This document shows positions 1 to 11,040 of a DNA stretch of 64,000 nucleotides, piece after piece. The notes below the pieces were generated by a model. That model was not told the origin of the DNA. It did no database searches and saw only the letters and a program-made list of their open reading frames with translations. Position 1 is the stretch's first letter. Every line of letters begins with the position of its first letter. Source of the DNA: Sipunculus nudus. Its lineage: Eukaryota > Annelida > Sipuncula > Golfingiida > Sipunculidae. The position numbers and the translations under genes are program-made. The stretch covers positions 48,517,678 through 48,581,677 of the forward strand of contig CM049307.1 in assembly GCA_026874595.1 (NCBI GenBank), written 5' to 3'.

Positions 1-2100
1 CAGGTGGCCACTCCAGTTTTGTGTATGATAAAGACCTATGTGAGATCTAAACACATGCACAATTTTGGCCCAATTGGTCAAATGGTTCCTGAGATATGAT
101 CTTGGATGTGTGCAGCGTTAACTAGAATGTAGGTGGCGCCACCTGTCATAAAATCAAGAAAGCTATCCAGGATGTATGCGCATGTCGAATTTCAGTCGAA
201 TTAGTCAATCCACTGCAGAGATATGAGTGATTTTAACCCAAGTCAGATGAACAGATGAACATTGTGCAAACATGGTTACAGGTGCCGCCACCATTGTTTG
301 TGTATGTTATAAAGCTATCCAAGGGTTACATTTGTATAAATTTTATTTCCTGATCGGTCAAACAGTTCCCGAGATATGAGGGTTTATGTGTGGAAACAGA
401 CGCACAAATGGACGCTAGGCAGAGAGGAAAGGTCAGAGGTCAAGGCAAATTGGTTAGGCACCAGTTCACAGGTGACCCCATAATTGGTGTAAGTTTCCGA
501 AAAATCGTGTTGTAGTTATTGAGATACTGCAGTTTTTGTATCAAATTTTCCAATATTCTGGGGGTATTTTGGAGCCATACAGCTTAAAGAATATGGGTAA
601 CAGAGACCTTATTTCAGGTTTCCATGGAGACTTTTCATGGGTCTCCCTGTGTGTCAAGAATGAAGATTCTAGGTCCAGTTTTTATGATTTGTGCCCTGTT
701 AACAGATGTTCATATCTTAAAAGGTCTCAAAAATAGAGAAACAATTCGTAAAAAAACCCGAACAAATATAGGTAGCGCCACCAGTCTGCAGAAACTGATA
801 AAACACTCCATGATCAATATCCATGCAAACAATTATGGTGATCTCTACATTAATTCATCAGATACTTCTGCTTTTGTATCAAATTTTCCATTATTCTGGG
901 GGGTAATTGGGAGCCCCCCACAGCTTAAAGTATATGGGGTAACAGAGACCTTATTTCAGGTTTCCATGGAGACTTTTCATGGACCTCTCAGTGTGTCAAG
1001 AATGAAGATTCTAGGTCCAGTCTTTATGTGCCCTGTTAACAGCTGTTCACATTTTAAAAGGTCTCAAAAATAGAGAAAACAATTCGTAAAAATTGAAAAA
1101 TACAGGTGGCGCGACCAGTCCGCAGAAACTGATGACACATCTCATGATCAATATGTATGCAAAATATCATGACCATCAGTGATGTAGTTAATGAGATATA
1201 TTGAAGTTTTGTATGAAATTTTTGACTATTCTGGGGGGTACTTTGGGGCCCCATAGCTAGAAGGATATAGGTAACAGGGACCTAATTTCTGGTTTCCATG
1301 GAGATTTTTCAGGGACCTCTCAGTGTGTCAAGAATTAAGATTCTACGTCCAGTCTTATGATTTGTGCCCTGTTAACAGCTGTTCACATTTTTAAAGGTCT
1401 CAAAAAAGAGAAAACAATTCGTAAAAAATCGAAAAATACAGGTGGCGCCACCAGTCTGCAGGAACTGATTGAACATCTCATGATCAATAGGTATGCCATA
1501 AATCATGACCATCAGTGATGTAGTTATTGAGACACAGAAGTTTTTGTATGAAATTTTTTACTATTCTGGGGGGTACTTTGGGGCCCCATAGCTTGAAGGA
1601 TAAGGGTAACAGAGACCTAATTTCTGGTTTCCAAGGAGATTTTTCAGGGACCTCTCAGTGTGTCAATAATTAAGATTCTAGGTCCAATCTTGACAATTTG
1701 TGCCTTGTTAACAGATGTTCACATTTTTAAAGGTCTCAAAAAAGAGAAAAAAATTCGTAAAAAATCGAAAAATACAGGTGGCGCCACCAGTCTGCATGAA
1801 GTGATGGAACATCTCATAATCAATATGTATGCCAAAAATCATGACCATCAGTCAAGTAGTTAATAAGATATTGAAGTTTTTGTATGAAATTTTTTACTTT
1901 TCTGGGGGGGGGGGGGTACTTTGGGGCCCCATAGCTTGAAGGATATGGGTAACAGAGACCTAATTTCTGGTTTCCAGAATCCCAAGTACTAAGATTCTAG
2001 GTCCAGCGGTTACGATTTGTGCCTGGTTAACGGACGGACAGACGGACGACGGACAAAGAGTGATCGCTATAGTTCAGATGACTTTCAGTCAGCTGAGCTA
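1..2100 (+). repeat. Tandem repeat of about 335 bp with a palindromic core
   Basis: Successive units share an anchor that reads GTATgAAATTTTttactattCTGG and recurs near 538, 878, 1211, 1546 and 1881, a spacing of 333-340 bp. Each unit also carries a block related to the 12-bp palindrome GGTGGCGCCACC (771-782, 1104-1115, 1441-1452 and 1777-1788, plus 132-143 and 281-292 in the more diverged left part). The right end is a GGACGGACG-rich segment followed by a short T/A-rich end near 2040-2100. The same end occurs inverted at about 55270, so this is one edge of a dispersed family. The array lies in intron 1 of the MINPP1-like gene. Confidence 0.85.
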
Positions 2101-2116
2101 AAAATCCAATACATAC

Positions 2117-2858
2117 TGCTTGAAAGCTCCACTGGTCCAATCTTTTCTTGTATATTCTTGACCACCTGTTGTATTTCTGGTCCTTCCCTGAATGTATAAA
2201 ACTCAATGTTGGCTGGTTTATTTTTCTTCACCATCTTAATATATTTGTCACAGTTATCATGAGGCCGCATCATCTGATCATTAATTACAAGTTCAGAATT
2301 CAGTATATCTGATTCTAGCGCCATCTGGAGGCCCTTTCTAAAATGTTTACTACTCTCAATTGTTCGACTTTTGTTACTTGAAAGAAACAAAATATCATCA
2401 GTTTCTATATCATGCAGACCTTCATAAAAAGTTTGACCAGTCCTTTGCCCAATTTGTTGCAGTTCTAATTTCCCCAGATCTGCGAGAATTTTTTCTTCAT
2501 CGACTGTAAATGGATTTTTCCATGAATGGAGTTCTGATAACCCTTTTTCGTAAAATTGTTCTTTGAGTTTAGAATGAAGTAAATCGGAGTGTGCTATGTC
2601 AGTTTTACTAGGGTATCTGGAACCATGCCTGAACAATCCTGATAAATGAATGGGCTTACAACTCGATGGCGCGAGTTTGAACTTGAAAGCACTCCTCTTT
2701 TCCCGCAGTGCCGATTCGTCCGCAGCGAATGACCAGTCGTACACAGTTTTGGTTCCGTAGGGTCTCGGTAATTTCGTTTCTGTGGCAGTGCATATCGTTC
2801 TTATATGGAACAGTAGAGTCACAATAGCACGAGGTACATTAAGATTCCTGAAATTCAT
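2117..2858 (-). CDS. MINPP1: MINPP1-like multiple inositol polyphosphate phosphatase, first coding exon (partial gene)
   Basis: This exon encodes the N-terminal 247 residues of a histidine acid phosphatase of the multiple inositol polyphosphate phosphatase family. Family members act in the secretory/ER lumen or outside the cell and remove phosphates from InsP6 and InsP5. Residues 1-24 form a short hydrophobic leader. The family signature YGTKTVYD is at 34-41, and the catalytic RHGxRxP motif is RHGSRYP at residues 77-83. The later segment NDQMMRPHDNCDKY aligns with the vertebrate MINPP1 region that reads NDKLMRFFDHCEKF. The start is the first ATG of the frame, with G at -3. The exon ends in phase 1 at an excellent donor (GTATGT at 2116-2111); the open frame beyond it is intronic. 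The protein is about half of the usual length (human is 487 aa), so the downstream exons, including the second catalytic motif, lie left of the window. Confidence 0.9.
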
Positions 2859-3288
2859 GGCTGGCGGCCTTGTACAGATCTATTTTGCCCAAGCTTTTAA
2901 AAGCGAGCGTTGGTTCCTACAATCCTGGTTTCTAAATCGCCTCATGCCAAGTCGCCTAACTTCTTTTCGTCGTTCGGCAAACTCGGCAAAGACCACATGC
3001 ACAGACTGCTGGTATTGTTGCCCACCATCAAAAATTTTAAATTTTGACTAGACCAAGCTAGACGTATATTTTTTTGTATCTGCAAAATTTTTTAATTTCT
3101 TTATTTTATAACATGGCATGATTAATTTCAGATTAGTGATTATGGAGAAACTGTCCGCATATAGGGGGTTTTGGGGGTTGAGCACACCCCCCCCCCCCCC
3201 CCGACCTTTCTGGAAACAATTTTTTATGCTTGACACCCGCTGACCTTCCCTGCAAAAAGTCCTGGATCCGAGCTTGATGTAAAACGAA
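2859..3288. other. 5' flank of the MINPP1-like gene
   Basis: This is the presumed 5'UTR and promoter side of the minus-strand MINPP1-like gene. The first 200 bases are less AT-rich than the surroundings and contain several CpGs. I see no TATA box at a convincing distance. A C16 run lies at 3187-3202, and a stretch around 3240-3275 (reverse strand CTCGGATCCAGGAC) resembles the GGATCCAGG repeat described at 12.7 kb. Confidence 0.4.
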
Positions 3289-4273
3289 TAGTGTATACGG
3301 TTGTGTCATTCTGTGGAATTTTCATATAGGCCTAGATTTTTTTCGAACATACTTTTTTCATAACTTCCCAGTGGGCAATTGATGTTGAATAGACATCAAA
3401 TTGACATCAAACATTGATGTCAAAAACAGGTTTAATTTTAAAGTCAAATTGACGTCAAAATTTAGGCATCAAATTGATGTCAAACATTGATGTCAAAATG
3501 ATGTCAAGAACAGGCTTAGTTTGCAGATCAAATTGACGTCAAAAGTTTTGACATCAAGATTTTGATCTAAATTTGCTGTCACTTTAAAGTTAATTTAATT
3601 TCATGTAAATGTCAAATTATGTTAAAATTTCACCCTGTAGATGTTTTGCCTTTAGTGTTAACACACATCTACTAACAAGAAGAATATCAAGTGTAGGAAC
3701 TGTTTTATTTAGATTTCATGTCCATGAAACTTGATTTCTGGAATGCGATCTTTACAGCTGCCATCTGAAAAGAATAGAGAGCTTTTTAAGCATTCAGAAA
3801 AGCCTTGAGTATGTACCAGGAATTTTGCAATAGCAGGAAACATCTTTATAATTCTAAGGTGTTATTTTAATTATCATATCAAAGAAGGGACAAATAATGG
3901 TTTTTTTAGCCACAAAACTGTAAACACAACATTGTCCTAATAACATATTACCAGCATGGAAGGGTTTAATCTTTATGTTCTATTCAGCCAGTAGGAATAG
4001 TGAAAAAGGAGCATCTTTTTTGACAATACATCTTTAGTTTCATTATGTTTGGTTAAATGTGAACAGTTACATATGCCTTTTTCATGGTATAAACATAAAA
4101 GAATTCAGCCAATATGTATGTAATATAAACACAAAGTATAATGCAAAAATAATAATGCCACAAACACTTCCCTCTCCTCCAAGAAAATATATATATACTC
4201 CTGAGTTGCACATGGGCAGCAAATAACTTTTGCTTTGCCAACTGAGCTGAATAGTGTAGAATCCTAGCCATGC

Positions 4274-4650
4274 GCTACACTCTAAGAACGAAAGGTGCTT
4301 CAAAGAACTCATTAGGGTTCTTTACGTTGTCACAAATATGGAACCCTATTGGGTTCTTTAAAGAACCCTATGATAGGGTTCTTTCAAAGAACCCTATGAT
4401 AGGGTTCTTTAAAACACCCTTAGGGTTCTTTTATTTAACCCTTTGATAGGGTTCTTTAAAACACCCTTAGGGTTCTTTAGTTTAACCCTTTGATAGGGTG
4501 CTTTAAAACACCTCAAGGGTTCTTTAATTGAACCCTATGATAGGGTTAAAACACCTTCAGGGTTGTTTAAACAAATTTGTATTATCTTGATCGTAGGGTT
4601 CATTAAAGAACCTTATAGAGCTTTGGGGCACCTTTATGGTTCTTTAGATA
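4274..4650 (+). repeat. AGGGTTCTTT/AAGAACCCT tandem element
   Basis: After a TACACTCTAAGAACG start, about six diverged units of roughly 60 bp alternate AGGGTTCTTT with its complement AAAGAACCCT, so each unit can fold back. A related element with the same TACATTCTAAGAA end lies inverted at 31655-31866. It sits within the larger insertion 3367-8521 and ends next to a C12 run (4652-4663). Confidence 0.75.
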
Positions 4651-4958
4651 TCCCCCCCCCCCCACTTTATTGCTGATTACAAAAATTGTTCTTACTGATT
4701 TCATATTGATACTGAGTTCATATTGATAAACAATATCTTATACTGATATGGGGTCCAGACTACAGGATTAAAAAAAAATAAATACAAATACCATAATATA
4801 CATAAATAATATATTTATTTGCATTTATTTAAATATTAAAAATAATATATATTGAAGCACAAGGATGCCTCTATATATACAAAACAGGTTACATTACCCT
4901 TAATATACATGTACATAATATCAGAGGTAATCATACCATTTATTATCTCTTTTTCTTT

Positions 4959-4960
<2 letters not shown>

Positions 4961-4994
<34 letters not shown>

Positions 4995-5056
4995 GATGAA
5001 AAGAAACATATTTATGAATAAATCAATCAGTGTCCCACAATTATCTATTCATATAA

Positions 5057-5094
<38 letters not shown>

Positions 5095-5169
5095 TTATAT
5101 ATATATGTATATATATATATAACCTCTAAGATCCTGTAAGGAATAAAGATCAGAATTTCAAACCTGATT

Positions 5170-5259
<90 letters not shown>

Positions 5260-5310
5260 CCTCTAAGATCCTGTAAGGAATAAAGATAAGAATTTCAAAC
5301 CTGATTGTTT
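4961..5310. repeat. Three (TA)n arrays with a duplicated 50-bp spacer
   Basis: (TA)n lies at 4961-4991, 5059-5120 and 5173-5258. The segment CCTCTAAGATCCTGTAAGGA with the following 30 bases occurs at about 5121-5172 and again at 5259-5310 with one or two changes. The array plus spacer was therefore duplicated locally, or misassembled. Confidence 0.85.
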
Positions 5311-6621
5311 CTAAAATGTCATGCTTGTCTTTGAATGTCATTAAATTAAAATTATTTTGAAATCTGCTACATATTGTTTAAAAACACAAATATGCATATT
5401 CTATATGTGGTGAAAGTTTTACTGAAAGAATTTTATATTACTGTCCTCACGTTAGGTGGTATCATCATCATATTAAAGCAATATATGCTGGATTTCTGGG
5501 TGTAATACTATATATATAGTATATTTGAAAATGATTTCTTTTCAGTTTTAGCTTATGATATTGGCTAGTAGCAATTATTTTTCTGACTTACAGTCATACT
5601 CCATGTATACATCCAACCCATAAATGTCAGGATAAAAAAAAGCATCTTTCATTAGAAACCATCAATCCATCCGCACCCAAGGTCAACTTGAAGCTGGCAA
5701 TAAATGTTTTTATGCTTTTACTTATTTACTTTTAAGATTTTATGAAACAATAATGGTAATAAGTAATGTCATAATCACAATAACAGGGATGTCATATTAT
5801 AAACATGAGTGAAGCACTTTAATAAAATCGCCTGTTATATTAAATATATTTTCCCTCTAGATGACCACTTTCATAGGAAGCATGGAATAGTTTCTTATGT
5901 ATTAACTATCATTTTTGTAAAAGTTCTGTGAAAATCGTGATTTGTTCAATTATTAACTTTTTAATAACATATATTTTACTGATTATTATATACCCCTTCT
6001 AATCCCTAGCTGTAACTTTTATGCATGCATATAGTGCTTCCAGTACATAAAATAATTGAAAAAGTTTTAAACACTTTTGCCCCATTTTTACTTTTTACAT
6101 TGGTACGTTTTTTTATCACTTAAAATTACTAATTCTTATGTAAACATGTTCAAAAATGGTAACTTAAAATTGTTTTACAAATTTATTCATAAAAGTGTCT
6201 GTATAATTCTCGTTTTACCAGCCTGGGCTTAAAGCAGCAATATACTATGTCAAGTCTAGAATTGATTCCCATACCCGCATGCTCAATGCTTTATTATAAG
6301 AACTGCCCCTTAAAAGGCAACATTTTTACCATCAAAATGGCGGCCTGTATAAAGGGGTTTAAAATTTGACATTTTCAAGTGACTGCAACTTTATGTACTG
6401 CATGTAGTACTTTCAGTACATCAAATTATTTAAAGTTTTTTTTTCATTTTTCCCTAATATTTTATCTAATTATTTTATTTTAATATTTAATTTGGCCACC
6501 TTTCTATTGAACTTATAATTGAATAAACTTATAAGAAAAATTACCAATGTTATTTCATAAAAAATTATGTTTTACAATCTTATGGTAAAATACTATATAA
6601 TATACATAAATTAATATATTC

Positions 6622-6666
<45 letters not shown>

Positions 6667-7247
6667 TTTTTTTAGAAACATATGAATGTGAATATAATGC
6701 CATGGTCATTTGCTTCATTAATGTCATTATAAAGTATTTAATAAAGGTGAAATAAGGGATGAGGTCAACGTTGCACTTTGTAAGGACAGAGTAAGGCTTC
6801 AGTGAATATGCTTACAAGGGCATGACAGCCTGAGTGCTTTTGTCACTCAAGTTTATAAATGAGTTGAGGGAGAAAGAGAGGGGATAGTATGGTCTGTATA
6901 GGCCATGTTATACAACCTAAGGAATGCAGCAGGTTCAGGCTAGGTCAGACAATAATGGCTTTGGCTTCCTTTGCTGGAGTTGGTGTAATGCCTCCTGGCA
7001 GCTTCTCAGGAGCCAGTCACACTGATATGTGACACTATGACATATCAACTACATGTACAGAAAAGTTAGTCTAAAATCACACACACAGTCACACACACAT
7101 TTGAATACATATATATGCACAAATACCTCTATTTACACAACACGCATAGATACATACATATATATTATGTATGTGATGAGAAAAAATATGCAAAAGTTCA
7201 GTTCGAAAATCAGATTCAAACCTCAATCTTCATTTTACATATTCCTA

Positions 7248-7311
<64 letters not shown>

Positions 7312-7351
7312 TCCATCTATAAAAAAATGAACCAGCAGGGCTATTCATACA

Positions 7352-7392
<41 letters not shown>

Positions 7393-8254
7393 TGATTTCA
7401 AACACAAACATATATGGACTCAGTACAAACATATATGGATTGATTAAATTATCCTTATAAATACATTTCAGACTAACTGGCTTGTTGGCCAGGAAACCTT
7501 TCCACTTAATTGCCAATATTTTTCATTATTATATAACAATGCAAGTATTAAAACAGGAAAGAATGAAGAATAAAAATATACTCACAATGCTTGAACACGT
7601 CTAGCAGATTTGACTGTTTTGGCTGCACTGCTGTTTCCCGCCAGAATGTTGGCCTCACAAGGACACAGAAACCAAAGACGAACCTAGTGCTGCTGGTGGT
7701 GGGGAGGGGTTACACAAGTGCACTTTAGGGGATCATTTGACAAGTGACACACTGACAGTTGATGTGAGAGGGCTGCAGTGTTCACAGGTCAAGTGAGGTT
7801 GCTGTACAGTCCACCAATTAATTAATGGTTACTGGATAAATTTCAAGTTTGGAAATAATAGCACAGTTTTTAATTACCAGATTCTTGATTGATATATATT
7901 ACCATTTTTATTTTGTTCACTGAATATACAAACTACTGTCAGGAAAACAAATCTTCTAAGTTTTTAATGTATATTATTGCTGGGGTGACAGTGCCGTCAC
8001 ATCATAAAAATGTTGATATAGTATGTCCTTAATTACAGCATTCATTTTACAGCAATATACCCGTATTTGACTATTTACAATAATTTCTGATATAAAGTGT
8101 ATATAAAGTGCACATTATTTGAATCATATCAACATCCCCATATAATTTATATCATTAAAAAAATATTAAGGAAATGTGGTTACACTTTCTTGTGAGAAGC
8201 TTAGGCTAAATGAACATGGTTCCCCTATACTGAACAGCACGCAGGCACTCTTAC
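5311..8254. other. Gene-free interior of the large insertion
   Basis: This is AT-rich sequence without a credible coding region. Further (TA)n arrays lie at 6625-6662, 7252-7311 and 7356-7391, and a CA-rich patch lies near 7080-7100. Between 6700 and 7060 the sequence is less biased, but all frames are closed. The tyrosine/isoleucine-only open frames across the TA arrays are artefacts. Confidence 0.6.
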
Positions 8255-8846
8255 CAAAAAAATATTGATGTCAGTTTGACGTCAATTAGACATCAATTTG
8301 TTGTCTGAAACTTGACATCAATTTGATGTCAAATGAACATCAATAAGATTGACCAAATTTTTATATATATATTATAATTCCTTTTAAAATTGATTTGCTT
8401 ATTTCTTTATTCTACTTCTAGAGTAAATACAATCATATAAAATCTGAAATGACATTGTTTTACATTTTGATCAAATCTCAACCAATATTTGACGTCAAAT
8501 TTACGTCAAGGTGCCCACTGGGTTCGGATCATAATGTAATTAAAAATCGATGATGAAAAATTGCAGGTGGTTCACATTGTAACATTTCTTTGACCACATT
8601 TGCTTATTACTTGGATACGGAACAATTAAGCATTTTCGTTACATTTGTTTATCTTATTGCATATTTAGCCCTGTAAATAAACATGCCCAATAATGGCAAT
8701 CATGCAAACGTACATCAATACAACTGGAAAGAATATCATATTCACTTTCAGCCAAACATCATGTTATAGTTGACATTCTCTGTTCCATATTTATATTAAT
8801 TTATGCACGAATTAAAATATTAATTCCTTTAAATTGGTGCATCTAG

Positions 8847-8884
8847 TTAATTTATATATAATTGATAATTTATATATAAATTAA
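8847..8884. repeat. Perfect 15-bp AT inverted repeat (hairpin)
   Basis: The arms TTAATTTATATATAA (8847-8861) and TTATATATAAATTAA (8870-8884) are exact reverse complements around an 8-base loop. It lies in the AT-rich interior of the outer element. Confidence 0.7.
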
Positions 8885-9109
8885 TTTAATTGGCCACTCA
8901 CACCTTTGTGTCAATCACGAATAGATGTTTTGGACCAAACACCCCTCGACTGATCATGATTCGACCAGCTGCTCAATGCAAATTAATAAATTATTTATAA
9001 ACTAGACAACTTAATTGGAAGCAGACAAACCATTTAATCACACTGAATAAATGCACTCAAATAACATCATTTCTTTTTAATTTTCCAATTAGTATAACTG
9101 TTCAAATTT

Positions 9110-9189
<80 letters not shown>

Positions 9190-9197
<8 letters not shown>

Positions 9198-9760
9198 AAT
9201 TATAGTTAATAAATAACAGAAATATATAAATTAGCTTTAAAAATGAAAAACCACATGCATATTATGGCTAATAATTAAGTGAAATAATAAACAACTACTG
9301 AAATAGCCGTAAGTGAAATAATTTGCAGCTGTATATGTTATGATGTTCTTTTGAAAAAAAAAACACAACCTTTAATCTCATTTGCTCATTACATATGCAA
9401 ATTAGCCAACTGTTTATTCATTGGAAAACTAGAGGGAAACACCAATTACCTAGGTAAGCATATATTTTATCCATTTAACATATGTTTCTAAATAACATTA
9501 AGTTTAGAAAAATCCAATCAGTATCGCTATTCCCATTGGAAATATGCAAACAAATGTTCATATATAAGAAAAATGGTCAATAAATGACAAAACTATGCAA
9601 ATAAGCTTTAAAATTAAAAACAATTATAACATTATTACATTATTACAATTAATAAGTGGACATATTTCCGCTAATAAGTGTATTATAAGCAACTATTTAC
9701 GTTAGGATGTCATTATGAAAAGCCCACTACCTTTCATCTGAATAATTTGTCTAATTTGAA
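9190..9760 (+). repeat. Two diverged units of about 370 bp, with ATGCAAAT octamers
   Basis: The block starting with GTTAATAAATAACAG near 9207 recurs as GTCAATAAATGACAA near 9578. It is followed in both copies by AGCTTTAAAA, then CTAATAA...AAGTG, then ATGATGTTCTTTTGAAAA or ATGTCATTATGAAAA. Octamer-like ATGCAAAT or ATGCAAA sites recur here and nearby (about 8976, 9195, 9397, 9544, 9597 and 9943). Divergence is high. Confidence 0.5.
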
Positions 9761-10264
9761 TAAATTTTCTGTATTTAATTATTTTAAAAATATAAGATTT
9801 TATATAGACATACGTTATTTCTTATAAAATTTAAATATTTTGTACAAGAAATTCTTTATTCTTTCTATAAAAAGCCAAATAATCAATAGATTTATTTATT
9901 ATATAATTAATACCCTAATTCATTCAAATATACAAATCTATGCAAATTATCTAATTTAATATGAAAAGTACAACATTTCTGTTAGCAGTAATTGATTCAA
10001 CAGGGGAAATTACCCTAGAACCAACCAAGAAATGTTTTCTATTGACAATAATCAAATTGTTCTAGCTTTACCCTCGTCAAAGAGTGATAATTGATCCTGG
10101 TTTTAATATGGCCGCCATTTATCGAAGATGGTGGAAGGAAAATGCAAACTTTGATATTTAGTTACATTATGATCCAAAGTTATGAAAAAAAGTATGTTTG
10201 CAAAAATCTGTATGAAAATTTCACAGAAGCCAAAATTTAGACATAACCGTGGGCCTATACACTA

Positions 10265-11040
10265 GAAAATGGGGGACAGTTATTTATCGGCAGAGAAAAC
10301 GCATAGTGTAAATATTGTTCGAACAAAAACAAAATAAAAAGTTCATGTGGGAACGTTACGAAATTGCAGGTGGCACTGTTTTTATCATAAAACCATGTGC
10401 ATATGCGCACTTTTTCCCCTATCCCTAATTTCTGTCAAGCAGGATGTACCGTATGACCCTTCATGTTTTCTAGTGAACATCGTTCCATGATCGTGAAGCG
10501 ACACGTACACACCCCCAGCCCAAGCAGGACATCAGCGGTACACGTTCATCATTATACAGGCCTGCATGAGGCAAGCTGAAAGCATTCAGCCAGTGACGTC
10601 CATTATGTGATGGGTGTGTGATCATCATGCGTATGATCTGTAATAAAATTCCCGTACGGAATCGCATAATTAAAATTAAAAAAAATAGCGGTTAGGCCTA
10701 CTGTATTGCTACAAGTACTGTTTGTTGCTTCATGAATAATCAATTATTTTTTTCGTATTAGCCTAAATATATTGGGGGAAAAAAACAATCCACAAAAATA
10801 TCCCCATGCTGTACATTTGAACTGGGAAACGTTATATATGCTACATAAACTGCAAGGTGTTGCGACCCTACATGTAGGCTATATATTGATCTTGAGAACG
10901 GCCCATGGTCCTATAAATTCGATTACACTTTCCCTTTCTCACAATAAGGGCTGGTTATGGGTTCATAACTGAAATGAGATTTGTTATGGGTTCATAACTG
11001 AAATGATGGCCCGGGTCCCCCGGTGTGTAATTCTCAGCCT
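10265..11040. other. Unassigned intergenic stretch
   Basis: No gene is recognised. The stretch around 10400-10660 is less AT-rich than its surroundings. It has a short open frame on the minus strand that lacks any family resemblance or splice support. The rest is AT-rich and featureless. Confidence 0.5.

Larger units (their letters stand above)
3367..8521. mobile_element. Non-autonomous insertion of about 5.15 kb with complex inverted ends and a TT target duplication
   Basis: The left end starts CCCAGTGGGCA (3367-3377) and the right end finishes TGCCCACTGGG (8511-8521), an exact 11-bp inverted pair. Inside each end lies a cluster of short units related to TTGACGTCAA, TTGATGTCAA and TTGACATCAA (3378-3560 and 8255-8510). 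Flanking bases are TT on both sides. The equivalent site in the inverted arm near 10190 is uninterrupted (reads AACTTTGGATC on the reverse strand, against AACTT-insertion-TTCGGATC), which confirms an insertion with a 2-bp duplication. No transposase or other credible ORF is present. The superfamily is not assignable by eye. Confidence 0.75.
3289..10264. repeat. Composite bounded by an inverted repeat (outer, older element)
   Basis: The sequence 3289-3366 followed by 8522-8548 matches the reverse complement of about 10170-10264. Both arms share TAGTGTATA, then a CGGTT block, then ATTTTCATA, then CATACTTTTTTCATAACTT and GGATCATAATGTAA. The left arm is interrupted by the 3367-8521 insertion. The interior from 8549 to 10169 is extremely AT-rich, holds no ORF, contains a (TA)n array at 9113-9194 and looks like a non-autonomous element body. 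The arms are diverged, so this is older than the insertion it carries. Confidence 0.7.

Noticed and set aside
1-2010. Repeated open frames (for example 536-736 and 624-1073) as a tandem gene family
   Set aside because: The frames shift between units of the 335-bp repeat and start and stop at different places, so this is noncoding repeat.
2782-3051. Plus-strand open frame overlapping the MINPP1-like exon
   Set aside because: It is antisense to a securely identified exon and has no resemblance to any protein.
3378-3560. CRISPR-like array of short repeats
   Set aside because: The words are interleaved near-palindromes without regular spacers, and the context is an animal genome; they belong to a transposon end.
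4852-7516. Open frames rich in alternating Tyr-Ile across TA arrays
   Set aside because: They are translations of (TA)n microsatellites with short flanks, and no conserved sequence lies outside the repeat.
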